Shown: one piece after another, positions 25,918 to 34,573 of the stretch | Numbering within the stretch: position 1 is the first letter of the stretch | Layout: each line of letters opens with the position of its first letter | From: Ardenticatenaceae bacterium | GTDB lineage: Bacteria; Chloroflexota; Anaerolineae; Promineifilales; Promineifilaceae | Assembly (NCBI GenBank): GCA_020634565.1 | Contig: JACKBN010000006.1 | Coordinates: forward strand, 248,001-312,000 | Reading direction: 5' to 3' | Length of the DNA: 64,000 nt | Notes under the pieces: generated by a model | What the model saw: only the letters and a program-made list of their open reading frames with translations | Database searches by the model: none | What the model was told of the DNA's origin: nothing | Made by a program: the position numbers and the translations under genes

Positions 25918-26862
25918 ATGTCGGATCGCAACCTTATTTTTACGCTGGCCAAAGTGATTATTGCTGCGGCCTGGGCCGATGGTCAGGTAAGCCACGAAGA
26001 GGTGAACAGCCTCAAGGATTTGCTCTTTCAGCTGCCGCGCGCGGGCAAAGCAGGCGGCTTGCAGATGAGCGGGCAGGAGTGGCAGCGCCTGGAAATGTAC
26101 ATCGATCAGCCCATTGATGCGGCGGAACGCGCCCGCCTGATTGTGGATCTGCAAAATGCGCTGCGCACGCCGCGTGACCGCCAACTGGTGCGGCAGGCGC
26201 TGGATGAGATGGTGGGCATCGACGGTGAAATTACGACACAAGAGCAGGCGTTGGTGGATGAGGTCAAACGGGCCATCGACGATGTGAATCTGAACCTGTT
26301 TGCCCAGTTGGGTCGCATGGTGGGTGGGGCCGTGGCGCGGCGAACGGCCGTTGCCGATGCGCCTAATCGCGAACGGAATTTTGAGGATTTTGTAAAGAAC
26401 AAAGTGTTCTACGCCGTGAGCCACCGGATGAAGGTTGAACAGTCTCAGCTAGATTTGCCAGAGGCAGAATTACGTAAGTTGAGTTTGGCTGGCGGGCTGA
26501 TGGCTAAAGTAGCCCACGTGAATCAGGGCGTGTCTGAATCAGAGTTTGACTCAATGGTGCAGGCGCTTAAACAGCATTGGGAAGTGGATGCGCAAACGGC
26601 CGTTTTCATCACCGAAGTGGCTGTGTCTGAAGCGGCTAAAAAGCTGGATCATCACCGCACGGTGCGCCAATTTGCGACGCACACCACACCAGAAGAACGC
26701 CATCATTTTCTGGACGTGCTTTTTGCCGTTGCGGCAGCCGATGGCATGGTGACCTACGATGAAATTGAGGAAATTCGAGCCATCGCGCGCACGCTGAACC
26801 TGACACGCGAGGCGTTTATCGAGGCCAAGCTCAAAGTTCCGCGGGAGCAACGCGAAGCATAG
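25918..26862 (+). CDS. TerB-like protein with two TerB-type domains
   Basis: A 314-residue soluble protein. The first 130 residues (FTLAKVIIAAAWADGQVSHEEVNSLKDLLFQLP...) and the last 110 (LDVLFAVAAADGMVTYDEIEEIRAIARTLNLT) each carry the helical TerB pattern with the acidic ADGxVxxxE loop. TerB domains are linked with tellurite resistance and with membrane-associated stress or defence modules, but many single members have no known role. It is followed 15 bases later by a DUF4259 gene, probably in one transcript. AGGAACG precedes the ATG. Confidence 0.8.
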   Translation: MSDRNLIFTLAKVIIAAAWADGQVSHEEVNSLKDLLFQLPRAGKAGGLQMSGQEWQRLEMYIDQPIDAAERARLIVDLQNALRTPRDRQLVRQALDEMVGIDGEITTQEQALVDEVKRAIDDVNLNLFAQLGRMVGGAVARRTAVADAPNRERNFEDFVKNKVFYAVSHRMKVEQSQLDLPEAELRKLSLAGGLMAKVAHVNQGVSESEFDSMVQALKQHWEVDAQTAVFITEVAVSEAAKKLDHHRTVRQFATHTTPEERHHFLDVLFAVAAADGMVTYDEIEEIRAIARTLNLTREAFIEAKLKVPREQREA

Positions 26863-26877
26863 ATTTGGGAGATTTTT

Positions 26878-27291
26878 ATGGGCACCTGGGGTTTTGGTAA
26901 TTTTGAAAATGATGCCGCCGCAGATTGGCTGTACGATTTTGGCGAGAATGATTTTCGGCTGATTGACCGCACGCTGGCAGGTGTGGCCGCCATGCTTGAG
27001 GTGGATGAGCTGGACGCTGAGGAAGCGCAGGAAGTGCTGGTTGCCGCTGAGTGTGTGGCCGCCGCCGCTGGCTTCCCGCCAGATGATCCGCCGCAGGAAT
27101 TGGCTGAATGGCTGGCAGAAAATAGCCCCATGCGCGTCAAGCCGGAGTACATCGAGATGGCGCGCCAGGCAGTGGCCCGTGTGTTTACAAAGTCAGAACT
27201 GCGGGATTTATGGCTAGAGAGTGATGAGTTTGGGGCGTGGGAAACGGCCGTTACCAACCTCCAGTCCCGCCTCAACCAAATCTCATATTAA
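26878..27291 (+). CDS. DUF4259 family protein
   Basis: A 137-residue protein starting MGTWGFGNFENDAAADWLYDF, which is the hallmark N-terminus of DUF4259. The rest is acidic and helical. The family has no established function; members often sit beside immunity-type or stress genes. GGGAG precedes the ATG by 5 bases and the gene follows the TerB-like gene closely. Confidence 0.8.
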   Translation: MGTWGFGNFENDAAADWLYDFGENDFRLIDRTLAGVAAMLEVDELDAEEAQEVLVAAECVAAAAGFPPDDPPQELAEWLAENSPMRVKPEYIEMARQAVARVFTKSELRDLWLESDEFGAWETAVTNLQSRLNQISY

Positions 27292-27304
27292 ACTGGATTG
27301 CTAC

Positions 27305-28045
27305 ATGATGCGATTTAATCGGACAAAATATGTTTGGGTGACGATATTTGGGCTTGTATTACTGCTGGCTACCGCTTGCGGCAACACAACGCTGCCCGAA
27401 ATCTCTGCCGAGGAATTGGTGCAGCTTGCCGCCGAGCGGATGAAAGAGAGCGAAGGCTTCCAGTTCACCATTGAACGAGACGGCGCGCCGGCTTATCTTG
27501 ATCCAGGTGAAACGCTTTCCTTCCGGCGGGCAACGGGCGCTTATGTGGCCCCCGATCGTGCTCTGGCAACGGTGCGGGTCATTGGCCCCGGCATTATTAC
27601 CGATGTGGATGTGATTAGCGTGGCGGAAATTCAGTGGCAAACCAATGTGGTCACGGGCGATTGGGAAGAGCTGCCGCCCAATTGGGGCTTCAACCCCGCC
27701 GTCCTTTTTGACGACGACATTGGCATCCAGGCGGTGCTGCTGGCGGATGTGTCGCAGGTGGCCCTGGCAGAGCCGGAAAATCTGGCGGAAAGTGATGGGC
27801 CGGATGAACTGCTGTACAGCGTCACCGCCGAAGCGTCTGGCGAAAATATCTACCAGATGAGTGGTTATCTGATTGGACCCAGCGACGTGAAAATCCAGCT
27901 CTGGATTCGGCCAGAAACGTTTGAACTGGTGCGCATTGTGGTGCGCGAACCCGAGCCGGAAGATGAAGAGCTGGAAAGCATCTGGCAGGTGGATATTTCT
28001 AATTACGACGAACTGATCGATATTGAGCCGCCAGTAATTGAGTAA
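27305..28045 (+). CDS. LppX/LprG-like lipoprotein
   Basis: A 246-residue protein from the ATG at 27305. The signal segment YVWVTIFGLVLLLATAC ends in a lipobox with Cys as the first mature residue. The mature part begins with ELVQLAAERMKESEGFQFTIERDGAP and contains the DVDVISVAEIQWQTNVVTGDWEELPPNWGF segment broken by loops, both typical of the LppX_LprAFG fold, which has a large lipid-binding cavity. In mycobacteria such proteins carry glycolipids between membranes; here the ligand is unknown. It faces a THUMP methyltransferase gene across an inverted repeat. Confidence 0.8.
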   Translation: MMRFNRTKYVWVTIFGLVLLLATACGNTTLPEISAEELVQLAAERMKESEGFQFTIERDGAPAYLDPGETLSFRRATGAYVAPDRALATVRVIGPGIITDVDVISVAEIQWQTNVVTGDWEELPPNWGFNPAVLFDDDIGIQAVLLADVSQVALAEPENLAESDGPDELLYSVTAEASGENIYQMSGYLIGPSDVKIQLWIRPETFELVRIVVREPEPEDEELESIWQVDISNYDELIDIEPPVIE

Positions 28046-28063
28046 TTACGTCAGGACTTGCGC

Positions 28064-28124
28064 AGATTGGACCAATTTCAGTTGAGAATAGTTTGCCAAC
28101 TTGGTGATTAAATTGGTCCAATCT
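28064..28124. repeat. 15-bp perfect inverted repeat between convergent genes
   Basis: AGATTGGACCAATTT (28064-28078) and its exact complement (28110-28124) frame a 31-base AT-rich spacer. The loop is long for a terminator and there is no T run. It could be a small repeat element, a recombination site or a structured 3' end. Confidence 0.65.
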
Positions 28125-28135
28125 TGCAGGTAATT

Positions 28136-29221
28136 TTAATTGCGGCGGATGATGTAGATGCGCCCCCACTGGCCCAGCACGGCGATGGAGTAGCCCGTCA
28201 AAATTTCCAGACCAGGGCATTTGCGGACGGAATCTTTCACCAAATCATATTCGCTGCTGAGTACCACGGCACGGCCGTTTTCCCCCAACACTCGCTCCAA
28301 TTCCCTAAAAAACGCAGGATACAGCTTTTTTAACGCTTTGGGTGAGCCAATTTGTTTGCCAAAGGGCAGATTGGTGGCCACTTTGGTGATGCTGCCCGCA
28401 GTGAGCGGCAGCTGCGCGGCGTTGGTGTGCAGCAGGTAGAAGTTGCTGGGCGGCTCCTTGCGCAGCGCCTCTACATTTTGCCGCGTGGCCCGGATGTTGT
28501 TGAAAACGATGTCCCCGCCAAGCATCTGATCATACACGCCAGCGTAGCGCCGTTCCATGAGCAGCGTGCCGCTGCCGCACATCGGGTCCAGGAAGATGTC
28601 GTCATCCTGTGGTTGGGTGAGATGAATCATGGCGGCGGCGACAGACGGCCGTAACGCCGCTTTCAACTCCACAGGCTTGTTAAACCGGTGACGCATCGAC
28701 CGGTCAGTCAGGCGAATGCCACAGACGAGCCGCGATCCCAGCAAATTGACCCAGATTTCCAGCTGAGCATGATCATCCACCAGTCGCCAGCGAGGATAAC
28801 GCGCCTTCATGCCCCGTTCCACCGCTTCGCCCAACTGCTTGCGGTAAATGTCGTGGCTGCCATACAGGCGGCTAATGACGCGGTAAGACGGCGGTGTGGA
28901 CTGCACCCGGATGGGCCAGGCGGTGTCAATCGCTTGCTTAAAAACGGCCGAATTCTCCACCAGTTCCGTTAATTGCGGCAGCACTTCTTTTGTGCGCGGC
29001 ACTTTGTCAATTGACACCGCCAGGACAAACAGATCTTCAATCGTCCTCAGCTGAAACAAATCCTCAGCATCGCCCCCATAGCTAAAAATGAGCACGCCGT
29101 TTTGGTCTTTGGCAAAGACCGTTTCGCCAAACTTGGTTCCTGGCAGCTTGTCTCGAATCTCTAACCAGGCAATCTCTTCCACGCCTGGCATGGTTTGTAC
29201 ATAGTAGTTCGTTGCGTCCAT
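28136..29221 (-). CDS. THUMP-domain RNA methyltransferase (Trm14/RlmL-like)
   Basis: A 361-residue protein. The N-terminal part (to about 160) includes a ferredoxin-like and a THUMP domain (LPQLTELVENSAVF... SYRVISRLYGSHDIYRKQLGEAV). The methyltransferase part has the SAM motif FLDPMCGSGTLLMERR and the catalytic NLPFG tetrapeptide, a variant of NPPY. This plan matches the tRNA m2G6 methyltransferase TrmN/Trm14 and the RlmL N-terminal half; which guanosine is modified cannot be told. CAGGAAAAG precedes the ATG. Confidence 0.87.
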   Translation of the reverse strand: MDATNYYVQTMPGVEEIAWLEIRDKLPGTKFGETVFAKDQNGVLIFSYGGDAEDLFQLRTIEDLFVLAVSIDKVPRTKEVLPQLTELVENSAVFKQAIDTAWPIRVQSTPPSYRVISRLYGSHDIYRKQLGEAVERGMKARYPRWRLVDDHAQLEIWVNLLGSRLVCGIRLTDRSMRHRFNKPVELKAALRPSVAAAMIHLTQPQDDDIFLDPMCGSGTLLMERRYAGVYDQMLGGDIVFNNIRATRQNVEALRKEPPSNFYLLHTNAAQLPLTAGSITKVATNLPFGKQIGSPKALKKLYPAFFRELERVLGENGRAVVLSSEYDLVKDSVRKCPGLEILTGYSIAVLGQWGRIYIIRRN

Positions 29222-29366
29222 CTTTCTTTTCCTGTTCTCTATAAAATTCGGTAGATGATACCATAACTCTGATCATCCTGTTTGTCAGAATCAAGTTGCA
29301 TCAATGCCCGACAATAATTTACACTGGCTTTTCAGCAAAACAATTCACAAGGAGGAAAAATTTCCA

Positions 29367-30935
29367 ATGCGCAAAAAAACAATCCTGATTTTGCTTCTTC
29401 TTTTAACTGCAATCATTTCCTTAGCTGCTTGCTCTGGGGGCGAGCATCTGCTGCTGGCCGAATACAATCGGGACGCCGAAGCCGAAATCATTCTGGCAGA
29501 GCTGGGCGCAGAACAGTCAGAATGGCAAACGTTGGCCAAAGATGTGGAAAGAACGTTCCTTTTCGCCGGGGACACAGCCACCTTTATCCCAGACAGTAAT
29601 CGGATTTTGCTTTGGTATGTGGACGGCAATGATATTCGCATTGAGCAAATGGAAATTGGCGACGAAGCTCCCACCGAGATTCTGGAAGCGGATGCCGATA
29701 TTCGTTTGTTTGGTACGGTGATCCAGGATCCATTTACAGTTTTTATTACGGAAACGAGAGGGTTTGATAGCTATCGCTGCTATGTGTCGCAAGATGGCGC
29801 CAAGGCAGACCGTCGGGCGCGCGGCTCTTTGTGTTTTATGAGCGAGCAGGGGGTCATTCAGCTGGAACTGGATCAGGAAGATGGCACTACTTTGACCCTC
29901 ATTTCCCTCGACGGCGAAGAAGAGACCGTCATTTTGGATGAGGTAGAAGATGTGGGGACCCGTATTCGCTATAACCAGGAACTGACTCAGTTTGTCTACA
30001 TGGTGCCAGATCGAGACGAGGCGCAGCTTTTTTTGATTGAGCCGGGCGCAGAGGAAGGCGAGCCATTGGGTGAAGCGTTTGCCATCATTGATGAATTTGG
30101 CTTTTTAGGTGATGGCGAAACAGTTTACGTATCTGGCAAGCTGGATGAAGATGATAATGAGCTGGGTTTGTTTATCAACGGTACGGGCGAGCCGCTCATT
30201 GAAGCCGATGACATTATCGGCATGGGCCAGTCTGAAGATGGCAAATACGCTATTTTCATGACGACTTCCGGGGATGAGATGACGGCCGTTTTGTACAGCG
30301 TTGACGAAGGTACAGTAACAGAGTTGTTGGAAGGGGCCTTTATCACACAGAAAGGCTTTCCCACTGAAGATTATTTTCTGTTGCAAACAGAAGATGGCGA
30401 TGAGCAGACGTTGTACAGCGTGCGCAAAGATGGCAGTGAAGTCATTGAACTCTTGTCTACGGATGCGTACGATATTTTGTCTTTTTACATGAATCACGCC
30501 GCCGATCAGCTGTTGGTGCAGCTGCGACATGAGGATGGCAGTGACGCTGTGTACGTGACCAGCCTCAATGAAGAGAATGGTTACTTCCTGGTGGAGGATT
30601 GGTATTCGTTGACCATTCTGACTGCATCTGAGGATCAATTCATCTTTTGGGGAAAGGAAGATGAGGAAGATGATTATGCTCTGTACAGCATACCTTGGGC
30701 TGAAGATGCCTCTGAAGTTGAGCTGGACGATGATGCGGACTTTGGCTACCGGACTGCGTTTCTCTCGGAAGACGGCCGTTCCCTGTACTATACGGCCGTA
30801 GATCGCGATTTCACTGATTTTGAGGTCCGCCTGGTGCCCGTAGACGGCAGCGAGCGGCCTGAACGCCTATACCGTGATAAACATTTGCTGGATGTTAGTT
30901 GGGAAGGGGAACCGAACCTGGAACAAATTCGCTAA
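29367..30935 (+). CDS. Acidic secreted lipoprotein with propeller-like repeats
   Basis: A 522-residue protein from the ATG at 29367, preceded by AAGGAGG. The signal peptide MRKKTILILLLLLTAIISLAAC ends in a lipobox. The mature protein is very acidic and contains repeated strands such as LFLIEPGAEEGEPLG, GKYAIFMTTSGDEMTAVLYSVDEG, LYSVRKDGSEVIEL and RSLYYTAVDRDFTDFEVRLVPVDG, similar to TolB/PD40 blades. Probably a membrane-anchored beta-propeller outside the cell; no active site is seen. A strong terminator follows. Confidence 0.72.
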   Translation: MRKKTILILLLLLTAIISLAACSGGEHLLLAEYNRDAEAEIILAELGAEQSEWQTLAKDVERTFLFAGDTATFIPDSNRILLWYVDGNDIRIEQMEIGDEAPTEILEADADIRLFGTVIQDPFTVFITETRGFDSYRCYVSQDGAKADRRARGSLCFMSEQGVIQLELDQEDGTTLTLISLDGEEETVILDEVEDVGTRIRYNQELTQFVYMVPDRDEAQLFLIEPGAEEGEPLGEAFAIIDEFGFLGDGETVYVSGKLDEDDNELGLFINGTGEPLIEADDIIGMGQSEDGKYAIFMTTSGDEMTAVLYSVDEGTVTELLEGAFITQKGFPTEDYFLLQTEDGDEQTLYSVRKDGSEVIELLSTDAYDILSFYMNHAADQLLVQLRHEDGSDAVYVTSLNEENGYFLVEDWYSLTILTASEDQFIFWGKEDEEDDYALYSIPWAEDASEVELDDDADFGYRTAFLSEDGRSLYYTAVDRDFTDFEVRLVPVDGSERPERLYRDKHLLDVSWEGEPNLEQIR

Positions 30936-30947
30936 AGCACAATACAG

Positions 30948-30985
30948 AGAGGCCCATTTTTACGAACAAAATGGGCCTCTTTTTT
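30948..30985. terminator. Bidirectional intrinsic terminator
   Basis: AGAGGCCCATTTT (30948-30960) pairs with 30968-30980, 7-base loop, followed by a T run on the plus strand and preceded by A-rich sequence on the other. It separates the convergent lipoprotein and der genes. Confidence 0.85.
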
Positions 30986-30992
30986 AAACAAC

Positions 30993-32360
30993 TTATTTGG
31001 CAAACCGATCTTCGCTGCGAGCACGGAAAAAGAGCCGGATGGGCACGCCCGTAAACGGCCATTGCTCCCGCAAGCGGTTTTCTAAAAATCGCTTGTAGCC
31101 AAAATTCAGCCATTCAGGATTATTCACAAAAAAGACAAACGTTGGTGGGGCCACGCTGGCTTGCGTGGCGTAGAAAAATTTGGCGCGCTTGCCGCCCTTT
31201 CCCGGCGGTGGGTGCTGGGTGATGGCATCCCGCATGAATTTGTTGAGGGCGCTGGTGGGGATGCGCTGGTAACGCGCCTCATTCACGTCAATCACATGGG
31301 GCAAAATGCGGCTCACCCGCTGCCCCGTCATGGCGGAGATGAACAGAATCGGCACATAGGGCAAAAAGTTAAGCTCGTTACGTACCTTGTCTTCATACTC
31401 CTTCATGGTGTAGGTATCTTTTTCAATGGCGTCCCATTTGTTTACCAGCACAATAATCCCGGCCGTTTCGTCCGTGATCATGCCTGCTACATGGGTATCT
31501 TGAGCCGTAATGCCCGTTTCTGCATCCAGCAGCATCAAAACCACATCGGCGCGTTTGAGCGCTTTCATGGCGCGCAGCACGCTGTATTTTTCGATGCCGG
31601 GGTCAATCTTGCCGCGCCTCCGGATGCCTGCCGTATCGATGAGGGTGAAATCCTGACCGTGCCATTTTATTTGCGTGTCGATGGCGTCGCGGGTTGTGCC
31701 TGCGATGGGGCTGACAATGACGCGTTCCTCGCCAATCAGTTTGTTCACCAGCGTGGATTTGCCTACGTTGGGACGGCCCAGCAGCGCAATTTTGATGGAG
31801 GTGTCTTCTTCGTCATCGTCGGGCGGGGAGGGAGGAACGGCCGTAACCACCGCATCCAGTAAATCACCCGTGCCATACCCGTGCAGGGCCGAGATGGAAA
31901 ACACTTCACCCAGCGCCAGCTCGTAAAACTCGTAAACATTATCCGTCTGCTTGGCGGACTCCAGCTTGTTGGCGGCGACAAAAACCGGCTTGTTGGATTG
32001 GCGCAAAATGTCCGCCACTTCTCGATCGGCTGCTGTTACACCCACCTGGCCATCCACCACCAAAACGATGACCTCTGCATCACGAATGGCAATGGTGGCC
32101 TGCTGGCGAATGTAGGGCAAAAACTGCTCCGAATCTTCAGACAGTGGCTCTGTGCGCCAGCCAGAGGTCACTTCAATACCGCCAGTGTCTACCAGCGAGA
32201 ACGCGACGCCGCCCCATTCGCTGTCAGAATAGAGCCGGTCACGGGTGGTGCCGGCGGTATCGGAAACAACCGCCACGCGGCGGCCAACAATGCGATTAAA
32301 TAAGGTTGATTTGCCGACGTTAGGTCTGCCGACCAACGCGACCAAAGGTTTTGCTTTCAT
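30993..32360 (-). CDS. der: Ribosome-assembly GTPase Der (EngA)
   Basis: A 455-residue protein with two GTPase domains in tandem. G1 motifs are GRPNVGKST at residues 11-19 and again near 195; both have DTAG (DTGG in the first, DTAG in the second) and the NKxD type specificity motif (ANKLES, VNKWD). The C-terminal KH-like domain includes LPHVIDVNEARYQRIPTSALNKFMRDA. Der binds the 50S subunit and is essential for its maturation. It is the last gene of a five-gene minus-strand operon, 6 bases after the YbbR gene. Confidence 0.96.
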   Translation of the reverse strand: MKAKPLVALVGRPNVGKSTLFNRIVGRRVAVVSDTAGTTRDRLYSDSEWGGVAFSLVDTGGIEVTSGWRTEPLSEDSEQFLPYIRQQATIAIRDAEVIVLVVDGQVGVTAADREVADILRQSNKPVFVAANKLESAKQTDNVYEFYELALGEVFSISALHGYGTGDLLDAVVTAVPPSPPDDDEEDTSIKIALLGRPNVGKSTLVNKLIGEERVIVSPIAGTTRDAIDTQIKWHGQDFTLIDTAGIRRRGKIDPGIEKYSVLRAMKALKRADVVLMLLDAETGITAQDTHVAGMITDETAGIIVLVNKWDAIEKDTYTMKEYEDKVRNELNFLPYVPILFISAMTGQRVSRILPHVIDVNEARYQRIPTSALNKFMRDAITQHPPPGKGGKRAKFFYATQASVAPPTFVFFVNNPEWLNFGYKRFLENRLREQWPFTGVPIRLFFRARSEDRFAK

Positions 32361-32366
32361 AATTTT

Positions 32367-33746
32367 TTAGATTGCTTTGTGATTAGGTAACCAGGCAAAG
32401 GCAGGTTGAATAGGAACGGGCAGATGGGTAAAAGAAACGGCCGTATCATCATCACGCGCGCCCACGGTTGGCAATGTGCCTGGCCTCAAGGATTCTGTAT
32501 CCGTCAGCTCTTTGGTGGGCGTGATTGGCTCTGAAATGATGACCTCAATCACCGAAGGCTGGATTGAACGCAGTTCCAGGCCGCGATCCGGCACATCAAC
32601 ATCCGGCTCTAATGAATATTCGCCCACTTCCAGACCAAACAGGTCCAACGTGACGCGCACTTCCTGCTCTGTTAACGTATCCAGCACCGGTGATGGGCCA
32701 AACAATACCACCCGTACAGTATCCGGCTCAATGGTTACTTCAAGGTCTTCATTGACCCCTAGTAGTTCGACCGGTTGATTATATATCTTTGTGCTGGAAA
32801 ACGGTTCAATTTGAACCGTTGCCGTAATTTCCGTTACGCTGTCCAGCGAAATGCCTTCTGGCAGCACCAGCGAGACCTGACTCTGGAACGTCTCAGCTAG
32901 CCCCGTTATGTCAATTGGCTCGGTTTGCACCCGGAAGGGCAAGGCCAGCAACGTGGGCCGCCCCGTTACCAATATGCTGGATGGCTCCACCGTTACCCCC
33001 AACACCCGATATCCCGGCGCAACCTGCCCCACAACATCTGGGGAGATGACTTTGGTAGCAAAATCGGCGGATTCGTTAATGGGAATGGTCACCTGCACCT
33101 GATCTGTACTTAATTGCAAACCACTTACGCTGGCGGGCTGCCCCTGCCGATTGTAAAAGAGCGGCTGCGGCATTTCGATGCGCGTTTGGTTGTCATCATT
33201 CAAATAGACAGTCACTCGTGCCGACTCCAGCCGATTAACTTCGGATTCGGTGCCTGTAACGGAGATGACTGGAGGATCGATAAGTGGCTCATCCATCGTG
33301 TAACCCCGCGCCACATCCCCCCGCAGGTTTAGCGTTACCTCAATTTCTCGGGTCACCAGTTTTTCCAACCGCACTACAACAAAATCTGGGACTGGGGGAT
33401 CTAGGTCAATATCAGTTCGTTCAGCCTGTATTGCCACCGGCACGCTGACCTCGCTGCTCAAGGGGACTTCGCTTAGATCAATGATGGCTGTGAAATCATC
33501 TTGCGTTAGCTCTGAGACAATCGAAGTGGGTCCTTCATAGGAAATTAACACGGGAGGATTGTCGTCAGATGGCTCCAGGCGCGTCACGTCTTCTGGCAAA
33601 CCAATAAAGGTTGCCGAAATCTGTAGGGAGCGCTTGATGTCTGGGTCATCTACCTGCATGGCATTCACCCAGATTACTATAGCTAAAATGAAAGAAAGGA
33701 TGAGTGTCGCCAGATTGGCGACGAGAGAACGAGCCATGCGCATCAT
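32367..33746 (-). CDS. cdaR: YbbR-domain protein, probable diadenylate cyclase regulator CdaR
   Basis: A 459-residue protein with one N-terminal membrane helix (LATLILSFILAIVIWV) and an extracellular part made of several YbbR repeats, recognisable by VSVPVAIQAER, VEVTLNLRGDVARGY, and VTVYLNDDNQTRI strands. Its start overlaps the cdaA stop by 4 bases (33743-33746), the standard cdaA-cdaR order. In Firmicutes CdaR binds and modulates CdaA. The last 40 residues are unusual, with LTDTESLRPGTLPTVGARDDD and no repeat. Confidence 0.87.
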   Translation of the reverse strand: MMRMARSLVANLATLILSFILAIVIWVNAMQVDDPDIKRSLQISATFIGLPEDVTRLEPSDDNPPVLISYEGPTSIVSELTQDDFTAIIDLSEVPLSSEVSVPVAIQAERTDIDLDPPVPDFVVVRLEKLVTREIEVTLNLRGDVARGYTMDEPLIDPPVISVTGTESEVNRLESARVTVYLNDDNQTRIEMPQPLFYNRQGQPASVSGLQLSTDQVQVTIPINESADFATKVISPDVVGQVAPGYRVLGVTVEPSSILVTGRPTLLALPFRVQTEPIDITGLAETFQSQVSLVLPEGISLDSVTEITATVQIEPFSSTKIYNQPVELLGVNEDLEVTIEPDTVRVVLFGPSPVLDTLTEQEVRVTLDLFGLEVGEYSLEPDVDVPDRGLELRSIQPSVIEVIISEPITPTKELTDTESLRPGTLPTVGARDDDTAVSFTHLPVPIQPAFAWLPNHKAI

Positions 33747-34558
33747 GAGTCGTCTCCCTGGCGATTTTGCCGGTTGTGCAAAAAGGCATGCAAGATGTCA
33801 TCCAAGCGGGATGGGTCTTGACGACGAATAACACGGCCGTTATGAGCAATGGAGACCTGACCCGTTTCTTCAGACACAACCACTGCCACGGCATCGCTCA
33901 CTTCGCTAATGCCCAGCGCGGCGCGATGGCGCAAACCCATTTGCCGGTCTGTCAGGCTGCTGGTAGAGAGGGGCATCACACAGGCCGCGGCTGCCAATCT
34001 ATCATTTCGCATAATAACTGCACCATCGTGCAGCTCCGTGTTTTTGTTGAAGATGGTGAGCAATAAATCGGGCGATACTTCTGAGTTCAGCAGAATGCCG
34101 GTATCAATATACTCTTGTAAGCCAGTGTCCCGCTCAAAAACGATGAGTGCCCCGTGCCGCCGTTGGGAAAGCCGAAGGCTGGCATCCTTTACCGCAATAA
34201 CCACCGGGCTTACTTCATTTTTGCGCAAAAAGCGGAAGAAGCTGCCCGTCCGGCCCAATTGTTCCAGGGCGCGGCGCAGCTCCGGCTGAAAAATAATGGG
34301 AATGGAGAGCAGCAGCGTGGGCAAAATCCAGCTCACGAGCTGGCGAAAGGCAGTGAGGCCGGGAATGGAGGAGAGGAGCAAAACGATGAGGGCGAGGCCC
34401 ACAAAGCCACGCAGCACCTGCACCGCTCTGGTGCCGCGAATCAGCAAAAAGCCGCTAAAAATAACGGCCGTTACCAACAAAATATCAATCGCACTGATCC
34501 ATAAATTCGTGGAGCGATTCAGTGCGTTAGCAATACTCTCCCAAGAAAAAGCGTCCAT
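33743..34558 (-). CDS. cdaA: Diadenylate cyclase CdaA
   Basis: A 271-residue protein. Three N-terminal membrane helices (residues about 15-85) are followed by the DAC (DisA_N) domain, with ELHDGAVIM and GLRHRAALGISE containing the DGA and RHR signature motifs for ATP binding and catalysis. It makes cyclic di-AMP, which controls potassium and osmolyte uptake and cell-wall homeostasis. Overlap with cdaR downstream and close spacing to the TPR gene upstream (15 bases) indicate one transcript. Confidence 0.95.
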   Translation of the reverse strand: MDAFSWESIANALNRSTNLWISAIDILLVTAVIFSGFLLIRGTRAVQVLRGFVGLALIVLLLSSIPGLTAFRQLVSWILPTLLLSIPIIFQPELRRALEQLGRTGSFFRFLRKNEVSPVVIAVKDASLRLSQRRHGALIVFERDTGLQEYIDTGILLNSEVSPDLLLTIFNKNTELHDGAVIMRNDRLAAAACVMPLSTSSLTDRQMGLRHRAALGISEVSDAVAVVVSEETGQVSIAHNGRVIRRQDPSRLDDILHAFLHNRQNRQGDDS

Positions 34559-34573
34559 AGATTGGTGTAGCGA

